NCBI GenBank assembly: GCA_028287785.1
Contig: JAQBOZ010000011.1
Coordinates: 62,001 to 126,000, forward strand
DNA from: Chlorobiota bacterium
GTDB taxonomy: Bacteria > Bacteroidota > Ignavibacteria > OLB7
Direction: 5' to 3'
DNA: 64,000 nt
A model generated the notes under the pieces. That model was not told the origin of the DNA. It saw nothing but the letters and a program-made list of their open reading frames with translations, and did no database searches. Numbering within the stretch: the stretch's first letter is position 1; each line of letters starts with the position of its first letter. Position numbers and translations under genes: made by a program. Positions 32,302 to 43,170 of this stretch are shown here, piece after piece.

Positions 32302-33369
32302 CTACTCGTTCTCCTCGCCAGGAGTGCCGACCGCTTCCATCTGAATCTTCCCCGGCTCGCACGGCTTCGATGTGTTCTTGTAGATGGTGCAGACCTGCGT
32401 TACCGGCACGGCCAGCAGGCGCTTGCTGTCCAGGCGGAGGCCGCAGACGCGGCAGAGCCCGAAGGTTCCAACCTGAATGCGACGGATGGCCTCATCCAGC
32501 TTCTTGATGTAATCGTTGGTCCGCTGTGCCTGAAGGAACGTCTTTTCCCGCTCCATGGCGTCGGTGCCCTGCTCGGCCATATGGAGCGAGTAGGCGGAGT
32601 TGTCGTCAGTGTTCTCGCTGGATGTCATCTCGCGAAGCTGTTCGGTGAGCACTTCCAGCTCATCCTGGTTATCCACGCGGAGGTTCTGGATCAGCACGCG
32701 GAATTTCTCGAGCTCCTTCTCCGGGAACGGATCGCTGGAAGCGGTGCCGGTTGCCGGGGAGAAGATCCCCTTGGGAAATTTCACGGCCGCGGGCTTCTTG
32801 CCGGACGATGCGCTTTTCTTCGAGGGGGTTTTAGTCACCGGGGCCTCCGCGACGGGGGTCGGGGTTGGGGTTTCCGGCTCTGATTGTTTTGCTGCCATTG
32901 GTTTTGTCTTGGTTGCCGTCTTCTGTGAGCTCGCCGTCGAAGGGGCGGGGGCCGCCTTCGATGACGTTGCGGGAGCGCTGCCGCCACCCTTCTGCGGTGC
33001 GGATTTGGTAGCCTTTGTTGCCGAGGCTTTCGGCTGTTCGGGAGCAGGGGCCGGTTTTTTCGGCGTCGCGCTCTTCGATGATGTGCCGGCCCTGGAGACG
33101 GCGGGTTTTGCGGCTGGAGCCTTGGCCCCGCCGGCATTCGAGGCAGCGGTTTTGGAGCCGACCGTTTTGGAGCCGCCTGCCCTGGATGCACCTGTGCTGG
33201 AGATGCCCGACTTGGCGCTCCCCGCCTTTAAACTGTTTTTCGATGAACTATCGGTCTTTGAAGCGCCCTTCGATGAGCCGCTCGCTTTGGAGCCGCTGGG
33301 TTTGGAGGCACCTGATTTCGAGCTGCTGGTGCTCTTCGCGGCGGGCTTCGATGTGTTCTTGTCTGCCAT
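32302..33369 (-). CDS. DksA/TraR family protein with long S/A/K/P-rich N-terminal extension
   Basis: C-terminal DKxxEAIRRIQVGTFGLCRVCGLRLDSKRLLAVPVTQVCTIYK; about 190 aa low-complexity N-terminus. Confidence 0.85.
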   Translation of the reverse strand: MADKNTSKPAAKSTSSSKSGASKPSGSKASGSSKGASKTDSSSKNSLKAGSAKSGISSTGASRAGGSKTVGSKTAASNAGGAKAPAAKPAVSRAGTSSKSATPKKPAPAPEQPKASATKATKSAPQKGGGSAPATSSKAAPAPSTASSQKTATKTKPMAAKQSEPETPTPTPVAEAPVTKTPSKKSASSGKKPAAVKFPKGIFSPATGTASSDPFPEKELEKFRVLIQNLRVDNQDELEVLTEQLREMTSSENTDDNSAYSLHMAEQGTDAMEREKTFLQAQRTNDYIKKLDEAIRRIQVGTFGLCRVCGLRLDSKRLLAVPVTQVCTIYKNTSKPCEPGKIQMEAVGTPGEENE

Positions 33370-33634
33370 AGTGCGTGTCGCCTCGATGTACAGTGCTCAG
33401 TCGATGAAGCGTTGATAAGTCTCCAACCCGCCATCAGCCGTTGATTACCGGCCGTAGTCGCGCCCATGCCGGGCACTTCGGTTCCCACCGCACGCCTGCT
33501 GCCTCATCTCTCACAACTGACGTATTAATTGATTGATATTCGGAATATCGAACCGCAACATCCCCATAACCCGCTGGGGGTCCGGGAGGGGAACTTCGTT
33601 TCAAGCACAATGTGCATAAAACTAATGCCAGAGA

Positions 33635-36600
33635 TCAGCTCGCGGGGATCTCGGCGGCCCGTTCAAGCGCGATGCGGCACGGCTTTCCGTTCAGCGTCAC
33701 ATCGAGCATCGTCTCCTTCTCCTGGGGGCCGAACTCCACCGCCAGCGTTTCATCCATGATGTACGCCCGTTGTGCTTCCAGCGCCGCGGTCAGCTCGGGA
33801 TCGGACGCAAAGCCAAGCCTGATCCGATCGGTGAGCTCCAGGCCGGAATCCTTGCGGAGATTCTGCACGCGGTTGACAAACTCCCGCGCAATCCCCTCGT
33901 TCAGAAGATCCTCATCAAGCTCGGTGTCGAGTGCAACGGTGACGGTCCCCTCGGAGGCGACAAGCCATCCCTCGATATCCTCGTGGATTACCTCGATATC
34001 CTCCGAAAGGAGCGCAAACGTATCATTCCCCGACGTGAGAGTCAAGCTCCCGCTGCGTTGCAGTTCGATGATCTGCCCGGCGGACATCCCCACCACGGCG
34101 GCGGCCACGCTCTTCATCTGCTTGCCGTACTTCGGTCCAAGCGTCTTGAAGTTCGCCTTGGCCTTCATCTTTACGATGTCGGAGCCCTCCTCGGCCGATA
34201 CATACTCTATCTGTTTGATGTTCAGCTCGTCCTTGATGATCTCCTCCATCGCCCGGTAATCCTCACGCTCGGCGTCGTTCAGGACGGGGATCAGGAGCCT
34301 GCGGAGCGGCTGCCGCACCTTCAGGTTGGACTTCTGCCGGAGCATCAGCGCCAGCGCCACGATCCGCTGCCCGCGCGCCATCCGGCGCTCCAGGTCGCGG
34401 TCGATCGCCACGGTCTCCACCTCGTCGATCAGCGCCAGATGGACCGATTCGGAGGGATCGCGACCGGTTACGCCGTTCAGCGACCGGAAGATGCGGTCGG
34501 AGAGAAACGGCGCCAGCGGGGCCATCATCTTCGTGACCGCGGCAAGGCACTCATACAACGTCTGGTAGGCTGCCACCTTGTCGGCCGAAAGCTCCCCCTT
34601 CCAGAAACGGCGCCGGTTGCGGCGGACATACCAGTTGGAGAGCTGCTCCACGGTGAACTCCGACACCAGACGCATGGCGCGCGTCGGGTCGAACTCATCC
34701 ATCAGCTTCAGATATTCGGCGATCGTCGAGTTGAGGACCGAGAGAATCCAGCGGTCCAGCTCCGCCCGTTCGGCCACCGGGATGCGCTCCTCCGCGTAGG
34801 TGAAGCCGTCGATGTTGGCGTAGAGCGTGAAGAAGTTGTACGACTGCGTCAGCGCCCTGAAGAAATCGGCGATGACGGTCGGGAGGATATCCTCCTCGTT
34901 GAAGAGCATCGATTTCCACGGCGGGGAGTTGGTCACCATGTACCAGCGGACCGCGTCGGCGCCGTACTTCCGCATCATCTCGAACGGATCGACGGTGTTG
35001 CCGAGTCGCTTGGACATCTTCCGGCCTTCCTTGTCCAGAACATGGCCGTTCACCAGAATGTTCCTGGCGGCCGGCTGGCCGAACATCGGCGTGGCGATGG
35101 CGTGCAGTGTATAAAACCACCCGCGCGTCTGGTCGATCCCCTCGCCGATGAAATCGGCCGGGAAGAGCTTCTCCAGGCGTTCGCGGTTCTCGAACGGGTA
35201 GTGCCACTGCGCGAACGGCATGGCGCCGGAATCGAACCAGACATCGATCAGCTCCGGCGTGCGACGATAGACCTTGCCGTCGCGACGGAAGATCACATGA
35301 TCCACGAACGGCTTGTGAAGATCGACCTGATCGGCGACGGTTTCCATCGGCACGATCGTCCCATCCTCCCGCTCGTACTCGCCGCTCATCAGCCCGTGGA
35401 TCGAGCCGACGGCGAGGGTATCGGAGGGATCATCCTGGTTTACCCAGATCGGAAGCGGCGTTCCCCAGTAGCGATCGCGCGAAAGCGACCAGTCCTTGTT
35501 CTCCTCCAGCCAGTTGCCGAAGCGCCCCACGCCTATCTCCGGCGGCTGCCAGTTGATGTTCCGGTTCTGCTGGATCATCTCCGCGGCGTACTGCGTGGTC
35601 CTGATATACCAGGAATCGCGCGCGTAGTAGATCAGCGGGTTATCGCACCGCCAGCAGTGGGGATAGCTGTGGAGATAGTCGTTGGTGGACTTCAGGACCC
35701 GCCCTCGCTTCTTCAGCGCGATCACGATATCCTTGTCCACCCCTTCCTCCACGCGATCCTCGAACCGGATCGTCTTGACGGCGCGCCCGGCGAAATCGGT
35801 CACATCATCGGTGAAGTGTCCGCCGGGGGTTACGGGCTGGAGCACGGGGAGATCGTACCGCCGCGCCACCTCGTAATCGTCCTGGCCGAACGCCGGGGCG
35901 ATATGGACGATGCCCGTGCCGTCCTCGGTCGATACGAAGTCGCCGATCGTCACGTAGAAGGCATCGCGGTCCACCGGGACGTAATCGAAGAGGCGGACGT
36001 AGTGGAGGCGCGCAAGATCGCTCCCCTTGAACATCGTCACCACGCTCCACTTCCCGTCGGGATCGAGCGCGGCGCGGCGGGCATCGGCAAGGATGAAATG
36101 CTCGCCGGTTTCAGCGTCGTGCACCAGCGCGTAATCGATATCCATCCCGACCGCCAGCGCCACATTGGAGATCAGCGTCCAGGGGGTTGTTGTCCAGACC
36201 AGGAAGAGCGTGTTTTCAGGAAGCGGCGTTCCGTTGACCGACTGGCCCGGCTCCAGCGGCAGCTTCACGTAGAGGGAGGGATCGCGCACCTCCGCGTAGC
36301 CCTGCGCCAGCTCGTGCGAGGAGAGGGGGGTTTCGCAATGCGGGCACTGCGGGACGATCTTGAACCCGCGGTAGATCAGCCCTTTCTTATAGAACTCCGA
36401 GAGCGACCACCAGACCGACTCGATATACTCGTTCGTGCAGGTGATATAGGGATCATCCAGATCGACCCAGTAGCCCATCATCTCGGTAAGCTCGTTCCAG
36501 CCTCCCGGCTTGTTGATATGTTCGTACACGAACTCCCGCGCCATCCTGTTGAAGTTGGCGACGCCGACCTTCGTCTCGATCTCCTTCTTCTCCTTCAGGC

Positions 36601-36901
36601 CAAGCTGCTTTTCCAGCGCGATCTCCACCGGCAGGCCGTGCGTATCCCAGCCCCCCTTGCGGGCCACGCGGTAGCCCCGCATGGTCCTGTAGCGGCAGAA
36701 GATATCCTTGAGCGCGCGGCCGAAGACGTGATGAATGCCTGGGTTGCCGTTGACCGTGGGAGGGCCCTCGTTGAAGATCCATGCCTTCTCCTCGGGACGT
36801 GATTCCACGGAACGCTTGAAGATGTTCGACTCCTTCCAGAAGTCGAGGATCTCGCGTTCGAGCGCGCTGTAATTGGGCCTGTCCGGAAACTGCGGAAACA
36901 T
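33635..36901 (-). CDS. ileS: Isoleucyl-tRNA synthetase
   Basis: GPPTVNGNPGIHHVFGRALKD (HIGH region), GWDTHGLPVE, KMSKRLGN (KMSKS region). Confidence 0.97.
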   Translation of the reverse strand: MFPQFPDRPNYSALEREILDFWKESNIFKRSVESRPEEKAWIFNEGPPTVNGNPGIHHVFGRALKDIFCRYRTMRGYRVARKGGWDTHGLPVEIALEKQLGLKEKKEIETKVGVANFNRMAREFVYEHINKPGGWNELTEMMGYWVDLDDPYITCTNEYIESVWWSLSEFYKKGLIYRGFKIVPQCPHCETPLSSHELAQGYAEVRDPSLYVKLPLEPGQSVNGTPLPENTLFLVWTTTPWTLISNVALAVGMDIDYALVHDAETGEHFILADARRAALDPDGKWSVVTMFKGSDLARLHYVRLFDYVPVDRDAFYVTIGDFVSTEDGTGIVHIAPAFGQDDYEVARRYDLPVLQPVTPGGHFTDDVTDFAGRAVKTIRFEDRVEEGVDKDIVIALKKRGRVLKSTNDYLHSYPHCWRCDNPLIYYARDSWYIRTTQYAAEMIQQNRNINWQPPEIGVGRFGNWLEENKDWSLSRDRYWGTPLPIWVNQDDPSDTLAVGSIHGLMSGEYEREDGTIVPMETVADQVDLHKPFVDHVIFRRDGKVYRRTPELIDVWFDSGAMPFAQWHYPFENRERLEKLFPADFIGEGIDQTRGWFYTLHAIATPMFGQPAARNILVNGHVLDKEGRKMSKRLGNTVDPFEMMRKYGADAVRWYMVTNSPPWKSMLFNEEDILPTVIADFFRALTQSYNFFTLYANIDGFTYAEERIPVAERAELDRWILSVLNSTIAEYLKLMDEFDPTRAMRLVSEFTVEQLSNWYVRRNRRRFWKGELSADKVAAYQTLYECLAAVTKMMAPLAPFLSDRIFRSLNGVTGRDPSESVHLALIDEVETVAIDRDLERRMARGQRIVALALMLRQKSNLKVRQPLRRLLIPVLNDAEREDYRAMEEIIKDELNIKQIEYVSAEEGSDIVKMKAKANFKTLGPKYGKQMKSVAAAVVGMSAGQIIELQRSGSLTLTSGNDTFALLSEDIEVIHEDIEGWLVASEGTVTVALDTELDEDLLNEGIAREFVNRVQNLRKDSGLELTDRIRLGFASDPELTAALEAQRAYIMDETLAVEFGPQEKETMLDVTLNGKPCRIALERAAEIPAS

Positions 36902-37075
36902 GATATGCTCTCTTGATCGGGGATCGGTGGCTCGGCGCGTCCTGCGTTTGGACCGGGGTCCCGGGCCGTTTGCATCCGGAAACGCACCGGGCTCCGCGCC
37001 TGGCGATTACTGGTTACGTTAAAGAGGACAAGTCTACACAATGCGCGGGAGATAGGCAACCGTTAATCGGGGAAC

Positions 37076-37111
37076 GGCAAGGGCCGCCGGCTTGTACCGG
37101 CGGCCCTTGCC
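37076..37111. terminator. Hairpin terminator
   Basis: GGCAAGGGCCGCCGG-CTTGTA-CCGGCGGCCCTTGCC, perfect 15-bp arms. Confidence 0.7.
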
Positions 37112-37138
37112 ATGACTACCGTTGAGCGATCCCGCGCG

Positions 37139-38746
37139 TTACCGCACGATGCTCAGCGGTATCATCGATACCGAACCGTTCGCGCTCAGACGGGCGAAGT
37201 AGCGTCCGGCAGGAAGCCCGGTCAGATCAACGGGGATGTCGTGCTCGCCCCCCTCGACAGCGCCATCGATCACCTCCCGTATCTCCCGACCGAGCAGGTC
37301 GATGATGTTCAGGCGAACGCGGGCGCCTTCCTTCAACGCGATGCGGATGGTTGCAGCGGTGGTTGCCGGGTTCGGAACGATGCCGCGTAGCCCGCCATCG
37401 GTTGCCGCCGGTGTCTTCTCATCCCTGATCCCCAGATAGATCCTCTCCGGTGGGATGGTGCCGTCCAGAATGGCGAGGCCGCCGTCGTAGGTTCCGATCC
37501 AGATGCTTGTATCGTTCTTCACCCTGAGCGTGGCGACGCTGTTGCTCGGAATTGCCGAGTTGCCGATGGTATAGAACCACCTGTTCGTTCCATCATACCG
37601 GGTTACGCCGCCAAAATTCCCGTTGACGTTGGGCACCCACGCGATCCCGCGCGTATCAAACTCTATGGTGAATGGATTCGTTCCGGGAAACATCCGTGGA
37701 TCGCGTATGTTGTCGGAGCTTCTGTATGTGGTCCACGTGGTTCCCGCCAGTTCCGCCAGACCGTAGGTTCCCCCCACCCACACATGGCCCCGGCTATCGA
37801 TCGATAGCCAGCTTGCGTTGAACAGCGCGGGGAACGAAGGATCGGTATCGTGGGAATAGATGGTCTGGTATGTGCCGTCGAACTTCATCAGGCCGGCGCC
37901 GTATGTTGCCCAGATGATGCCGGATGTATCGATGGCGATATGCCGCAGCGGCAGCTTGGCGGCGTCGTGCGACCGCCAGGTGCCGTTATGGTACTGATAG
38001 AACTGCTCCCCGGTCACCACCCAGACATCCCCGTTCGGCGCCGTAGCTACATCGGGGTAGATGTATCCATAGGTCTGCAACGTGAGGTTGTGCCGGCGCC
38101 ATTCTCCCTGCCGGTAGCTTGCGACTCCACTTCCGGTGGTTACCCAGACTCCGCCGCTGCTGTCGATGCAAAGGCCCGATACCGTGTTGATGTTGTTCGG
38201 GAAACTTTCATGGAACGGATAGCCGGGGATGAGCGTCCAGTTCGCGCCGTCGAAACGCACCAGCCCCTTGTCGGTGCCGATCCACCCGGTGCCCTCGCGA
38301 TCGAAGGCGATCTTCGAGATGCTGTTGCTGGGGATCGCCGAGTTGTCGGTGTTGAACACTTTCCATGTCGTCTGTGCGGGGATCACGATGGTGACTGTGT
38401 CCCGTGCCTCGGCCAGCCCGTTCTTCCCAACGATGATCACATTGTGAACCCCGCTGATCTTTTCCCCCTTTACCAACACCTTCAGCGTTGCCGGCTGGTT
38501 GCTCGACGGGTTGAGCGTCGTCGGGCTGAGAATGATATCCGCATTCGGGAGGGATGGAACCGAGGCGCTCAGAAAGACGCTCGCCGCGAAGCCGTTGTGT
38601 GGAACAATCGTTATCGAGAAGGTGGCGGTGGCAAAGCTGAGCTCCGTTGATCGGGGAAAGGTGGCGATCGAGAACGGTTCCTGGGCCGCCGCGGGGAGGA
38701 CCACGGCCAGAACGAGGAGCGCGCGAAGAAGATGTTTGAGCATCAT
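37139..38746 (-). CDS. Two-component-regulator-propeller-like secreted protein with T9SS-like C-terminus
   Basis: WKVFNTDNSAIPSNSISKIAFDREGTGWIGTDKGLVRFDG propeller repeats; C-terminal VPNPATTAATIRIALKEGARVRLNIIDLLGREI...LPAGRYFARLSANGSVSMIPLSIVR. Start taken at 38746. Confidence 0.82.
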   Translation of the reverse strand: MMLKHLLRALLVLAVVLPAAAQEPFSIATFPRSTELSFATATFSITIVPHNGFAASVFLSASVPSLPNADIILSPTTLNPSSNQPATLKVLVKGEKISGVHNVIIVGKNGLAEARDTVTIVIPAQTTWKVFNTDNSAIPSNSISKIAFDREGTGWIGTDKGLVRFDGANWTLIPGYPFHESFPNNINTVSGLCIDSSGGVWVTTGSGVASYRQGEWRRHNLTLQTYGYIYPDVATAPNGDVWVVTGEQFYQYHNGTWRSHDAAKLPLRHIAIDTSGIIWATYGAGLMKFDGTYQTIYSHDTDPSFPALFNASWLSIDSRGHVWVGGTYGLAELAGTTWTTYRSSDNIRDPRMFPGTNPFTIEFDTRGIAWVPNVNGNFGGVTRYDGTNRWFYTIGNSAIPSNSVATLRVKNDTSIWIGTYDGGLAILDGTIPPERIYLGIRDEKTPAATDGGLRGIVPNPATTAATIRIALKEGARVRLNIIDLLGREIREVIDGAVEGGEHDIPVDLTGLPAGRYFARLSANGSVSMIPLSIVR

Positions 38747-38903
38747 CGTCAAGTGAATTGGTGAATCAGGGGGTTGAATGTCAATGCATTGCTGGTAACG
38801 ACAGTGGGAAAGACACATGGGGTGGAGTTCTGTCACGGGCTGCGCGATCAGTTCCCGGATGTTCCGGGATGGCGCTCTCAGCCCCACGCTGTAATGACAG
38901 GAA

Positions 38904-38932
38904 GGGGTTGCCGGCACTGAACCGGCAACCCC
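38904..38932. terminator. Hairpin terminator
   Basis: GGGGTTGCCGG-CACTGAA-CCGGCAACCCC, 11-bp arms. Confidence 0.6.
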
Positions 38933-39023
38933 CGCCACATTGATGCGCGATGCCCATTGCGCGCGATGGTATCTGATGACGATCAGCGAACGATTGCCAG
39001 GGGGATTGCCGAGACTGTTCCCC

Positions 39024-40442
39024 CTACACCGTCACCTCCTCGAACAGCCTCCTGTGAACGGCGCTCAGCGCCTCGTTCGCCCGCGATTCCGGCACGCCTA
39101 TCAGCATGATATGCTCGCTGGTTCCGGCGGCGACCAGCGCAACGGTGATCCCGTCCAGCGCGGCAAGCGGCTCGGAGAGCGCGGCCGGCACGTCGTGGAG
39201 TGCGGCGCCGGTCATGCAGAGGAGGGCAATCTCCTCATCCACCGTGACGCGGCAGGTGGATTCCACGGCCGCCAGGAGAATGTCGTTGAAGGCTGAGCTC
39301 TGCGTGATCGCCAGCCCGCGCGACTCCGCCAGGAGGCCGCAGTACAACGGCACTCCGTGTTCGGCGAAGAGGGAGAGGGCGCGTTCCACCGGGGCGGAGC
39401 CATCGCGCGGATCGCGCGGGGAGAGCTTCAGGGCGGTCATCCCCTTCTTCATCGTGATGGAGTGGATGCCGGAGGGGATCGGCGTTCCATCGGGCATGAT
39501 CCGGGTACCGGGATCGGCCGGGGCCATGGAGTTGCGGATCACCACCGGGATGTTGCGGGCCACGGCGGGGAGAATCGTATCGGGATGGATCACCTTCGCG
39601 CCGAAGTATGCCAGCTCCCGCGCCTCGGTAAACGTCACCTCCGGCACAACCCGCGCGTTCGGCACCAGGCGGGGATCGGCGGTGAGGATGCCGCTTACGT
39701 CGGTCCAGATCTGAATCTCCCTGGCGCCGAGCGCGGCCCCGATCAGCGCGCCGCTGTAGTCGCCGCCGCCACGCCCGATGGTGGTCGTGATCCCGTCGAT
39801 CGTGGAGCCGATAAACCCCTGCGCCACCACCACATCGTGCTCCGCCATCAGCGGGTCCACCATCCGGTGCGCCCGGCGGTCGATCTCCGCCATCAGCGGC
39901 GCGGCGCGGATGAAGGTGTCGTCGGTGATGATAAACTCCCGGCTGTCGGCAAGCGCGGCCCGGAATCCGGCAGCCCTGAACGCGGCGGTCAGCAGAAGCG
40001 AGGAGAGTCGTTCGCCGTACGACGCGAAAAGATCGGTGGTGCGCGGCGTCAACTCCCCCAGCATCGCGACGCCGCGGACCAGACGCTCGATCTCATCGAG
40101 CATCGTCCGGAGATCGGCGCGGCCCTCGTGATCGTCGTCGGGATCGAGATCATGCAGGATGCCGAGATGCCGCTCGCGGAGCGTTGCAACCAGGGCGAGC
40201 GCCTCTTCCGGCCGTTCTCCGCCGCAGCCGCGCGCGCACTCCAGAAGCATGTCCGTGACGCCGGCGCACGCGGAGGTGACCACGACCATCGGGGCGCGCG
40301 GCCCCGGAGCCGACCTGCCAAGGGCGATCTCTCCGGCGACGATCGCAACGACGCGCCGCATCGCCCCGGCATCGCGGACGGAGGTTCCGCCGAACTTGAG
40401 GACGAGGGGAGATGTGCTGATATCGATGGAAGGATCGCTCAT
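39024..40442 (-). CDS. lysC: Aspartate kinase
   Basis: LVLKFGGTSVRDAGAM, GRGGGDYSGALIGAAL, two ACT-like segments at the C-terminus. Confidence 0.92.
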   Translation of the reverse strand: MSDPSIDISTSPLVLKFGGTSVRDAGAMRRVVAIVAGEIALGRSAPGPRAPMVVVTSACAGVTDMLLECARGCGGERPEEALALVATLRERHLGILHDLDPDDDHEGRADLRTMLDEIERLVRGVAMLGELTPRTTDLFASYGERLSSLLLTAAFRAAGFRAALADSREFIITDDTFIRAAPLMAEIDRRAHRMVDPLMAEHDVVVAQGFIGSTIDGITTTIGRGGGDYSGALIGAALGAREIQIWTDVSGILTADPRLVPNARVVPEVTFTEARELAYFGAKVIHPDTILPAVARNIPVVIRNSMAPADPGTRIMPDGTPIPSGIHSITMKKGMTALKLSPRDPRDGSAPVERALSLFAEHGVPLYCGLLAESRGLAITQSSAFNDILLAAVESTCRVTVDEEIALLCMTGAALHDVPAALSEPLAALDGITVALVAAGTSEHIMLIGVPESRANEALSAVHRRLFEEVTV

Positions 40443-41041
40443 TGTGCCTCGGAGCCGGGCTCCTCCTCCAGTTCCTGGGTCGGCTGGCGGAGTATCCCCT
40501 CATCGAGGAGCCATCGCACCATGTTCTTTACCTCATCGAGCGGTTGTTTGTAGATATAGGCGAAGCGCCAGAGATCGATCGGCGCGCGCCAGACCTCCAC
40601 CACAAACGCCTGATCCATCGAAAGGCGCCCCTCGTTCTTCACGATCGCGAGGGCCGCGTCGAGGAACGGGGAACCATCCTCGGGGGCGATTTCGTTGGTC
40701 GTAAAGTAAAAGTTCTCATGTTCGAGCAGATCGCAGACCGGAAAGCCGCGTTTGTTCGGGAGGAGATCGGGAAGCAATCCCAGGCCCACCCGGTAGGGGA
40801 TCTCGTCATCCCCCCAGAGATCGTTCCAGATCGGCTCATCGCGCTCCCTCAGCCATTCGAAGAACGTGCGTTCCTTTCGTGGAAGCGTGATCAGGGAGTT
40901 CGATCCGTAGAGCGCCACGATCTGCTCCGCCTGTTCGCGCGTCAGCGTGGCTATCTCCTCCTCGGTGATCTGGACCGAATGAAGCTGTTCTCCGACGGGG
41001 CGGAGCCGCTCAACCAGTTCTTGAAATTCCTCGTTGGTCAT
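40439..41041 (-). CDS. Conserved-looking hypothetical protein
   Basis: Overlaps the lysC start by 4 nt; good codon usage over 200 aa. Confidence 0.6.
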   Translation of the reverse strand: MTNEEFQELVERLRPVGEQLHSVQITEEEIATLTREQAEQIVALYGSNSLITLPRKERTFFEWLRERDEPIWNDLWGDDEIPYRVGLGLLPDLLPNKRGFPVCDLLEHENFYFTTNEIAPEDGSPFLDAALAIVKNEGRLSMDQAFVVEVWRAPIDLWRFAYIYKQPLDEVKNMVRWLLDEGILRQPTQELEEEPGSEAQ

Positions 41042-41229
41042 TATCGTCAGGGTTTCATATTGTCACGCGCCGCCGGCCATTGAATCTTCCGGCGATTCGG
41101 ATCGTCCTCTCGATGCCGCGAACGACGAAGCCTCGAGAGAATATACGGACTCCATCCGCCCGGCACCGGCGACACCAGCCGAACAACCCGCGCCAGGAGG
41201 CGCGGCATCCATCCGACCTAGTCAAGGCC

Positions 41230-42735
41230 ATGAAATTACTACGAACATTCGCGGCAATTCTTTTTTTACTGTTACCGGCCGTTTCAACGCTCCACGCGGA
41301 CAATGTGGACCGTTTCGTGACGCAGGGGGTGGAGTATCTCTATTCCGTCCGGTTCGATGACGCGGCAAGGAGTTTCGATCAGGCGATCGCCGCCGACAGG
41401 TCCGATCCACGCGGTTATTTCTATCGCGCCAACGTGCATCTCTGGAGCTACATCTTCGACAAGCGTCCGGCCCAGCTCGATCTGTTCTTTCAGACGAGCG
41501 ACCAGGCGATCAGCACCGCCGAGGAGCGGATCAAGGCCAACCCCGCCGATTTCCGCTCGAAGCTCTTTCTCGGGATGTGCTACGGTTACAGGGCGATCGC
41601 CAATGCCCGCGCCGAGAACATCATGGCCGCGGCGCTCTCGGCGCGCTCCTGCTACGACAAGCTGAACGATCTGGTGAAGGACAACCCGAAATACTACGAC
41701 GCCTACCTCGGGCTCGGCATCTTCCATTTCGTGATCGGCTCGGTGCCGAAGGCAGCGCAGTTCATGGCCGGCCTCAGCGGGTTGAAGGGGGACGCGAAGC
41801 TGGGGGTGAGGGAGATCGAGGCGGTGGCGGCGCAGGGAAGCTATTTCCGGAACGACGCGCAGATGATCGTCGCCCTGATGAACATCTATTATCAGAACGA
41901 TTTCACGAAGGGGATCGTGGCGCTCGAATCGATCTCCCGGCGCTACCCGCAGAACGTGGCGTTTCTCTACGCGCTTGGCACCGCGTATCTGAACCAGAAC
42001 CAGCCGGACCGGGCGATCGACTATTTCCAGCGGGTGATTGCCCAGAGCAACAATGATTTCAAGGTCTTTACCGATCTGAGCTACGGCCGTACGGGCATCG
42101 CGCTCTGCCAGAAGAATGAATTCGAAAAGGCGAAGCCATACCTTCAGAAATATATCAAGGTCTCCGGCGAAACCACCTACAAGGCCTATGCATGGTATCT
42201 GCTGGGCCTCAGCTTCGAGATAGGCGGAAGCAGGGCGAACGCGGTCAAGGCGTACGAGTATGCCACGAAGAGCGCCGGGAATACATCGCCCGAGGATCAG
42301 GCATCGCGGCGGAAGGCGAAGCTCCTGCTGGAGAAGCCGCTCGATCCCGTCGGCGTGGCGATCATCAAGGCGCTCAATGCCGATGCGGGAGGTCGATACG
42401 ATGACGCCATCCGGCTCAGCAACGGCGCGGCCGGGCTGCCGAACCTTTCGTCGGCGCAGCGGGCGCAGCTCAACTATGCCTATGGGCGTGGCCTGCAGGG
42501 GAAGGAGGAGTACCAGCGGGCGATCAACGCCTACAAGGTGGCGCTCTCAACATTTCAGAAGGAGGAAACCTGGGTTGCGCCGTTCAGTTGTTTCCATACG
42601 GCCGAATGTTTTCTGAAGCTGGGGGACAAGGAACAGTGGCGTTCCAACATCCAGCTTGCAAAAGGGTATCACTCCTACGATAATGAGATGCTCCTCCGCT
42701 TTCTCATCGAGCGTGATGTGACGTTGATCGATTGA
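41230..42735 (+). CDS. Secreted tetratricopeptide-repeat protein
   Basis: Signal peptide (MKLLRTFAAILFLLLPAVSTLHA); repeated helical TPR-type motifs (NVAFLYALGTAYLNQNQPDRAIDYFQRVIAQ). Start taken at 41230. Confidence 0.75.
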   Translation: MKLLRTFAAILFLLLPAVSTLHADNVDRFVTQGVEYLYSVRFDDAARSFDQAIAADRSDPRGYFYRANVHLWSYIFDKRPAQLDLFFQTSDQAISTAEERIKANPADFRSKLFLGMCYGYRAIANARAENIMAAALSARSCYDKLNDLVKDNPKYYDAYLGLGIFHFVIGSVPKAAQFMAGLSGLKGDAKLGVREIEAVAAQGSYFRNDAQMIVALMNIYYQNDFTKGIVALESISRRYPQNVAFLYALGTAYLNQNQPDRAIDYFQRVIAQSNNDFKVFTDLSYGRTGIALCQKNEFEKAKPYLQKYIKVSGETTYKAYAWYLLGLSFEIGGSRANAVKAYEYATKSAGNTSPEDQASRRKAKLLLEKPLDPVGVAIIKALNADAGGRYDDAIRLSNGAAGLPNLSSAQRAQLNYAYGRGLQGKEEYQRAINAYKVALSTFQKEETWVAPFSCFHTAECFLKLGDKEQWRSNIQLAKGYHSYDNEMLLRFLIERDVTLID

Positions 42736-43170
42736 TCGCGCGGGATTGCGGCGGCGATCCCCAAATGGGGAAACGGCTGCTCCGGTATTATCATTTCGGA
42801 GCAGTTGGGATTTAACTTGGCGGTGCGATTTGACGGTGCGTAGGTTGCCACCGTAATTGGTCCTTCACGCCATCGTGTATCCGCCGCTCGGGCCTGCCGA
42901 TGTCCATTGGTTCTTCGGGCACGCGTTGTCCATGCGTGCTGTTTTCGGTTGAATGAGGTCCGGTCCAGGGATGTTCATCGATGGTTCGCGCTGTCGCATC
43001 GAAGCAGGATGTCAGCTTCGTTCGCCGCGCGATCATCATGTTCCGCCACCCTTTCAGCGGCCGACGCACTCCTCCTGATGATTCCGAGGCCCGGTGCCAT
43101 CCCCTTCTTCGTTTCGAACGGTCGGTCGCGCGCGTGAATATCGTGCAACCCTTCATCGAGGTCCAGCTCA

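Noticed and set aside
32835-33371. ORFs inside the repetitive 5' part of the DksA-like gene
   Set aside because: They are alternative-frame readings of the low-complexity S/A/K/P region.
33770-36802. 1010-aa ORF on the + strand
   Set aside because: Fully antisense to ileS; the product is compositionally biased (D/R/H/L-rich), as expected for the complement of a GC-rich gene.
39357-40553. 398-aa + ORF
   Set aside because: Antisense to aspartate kinase.
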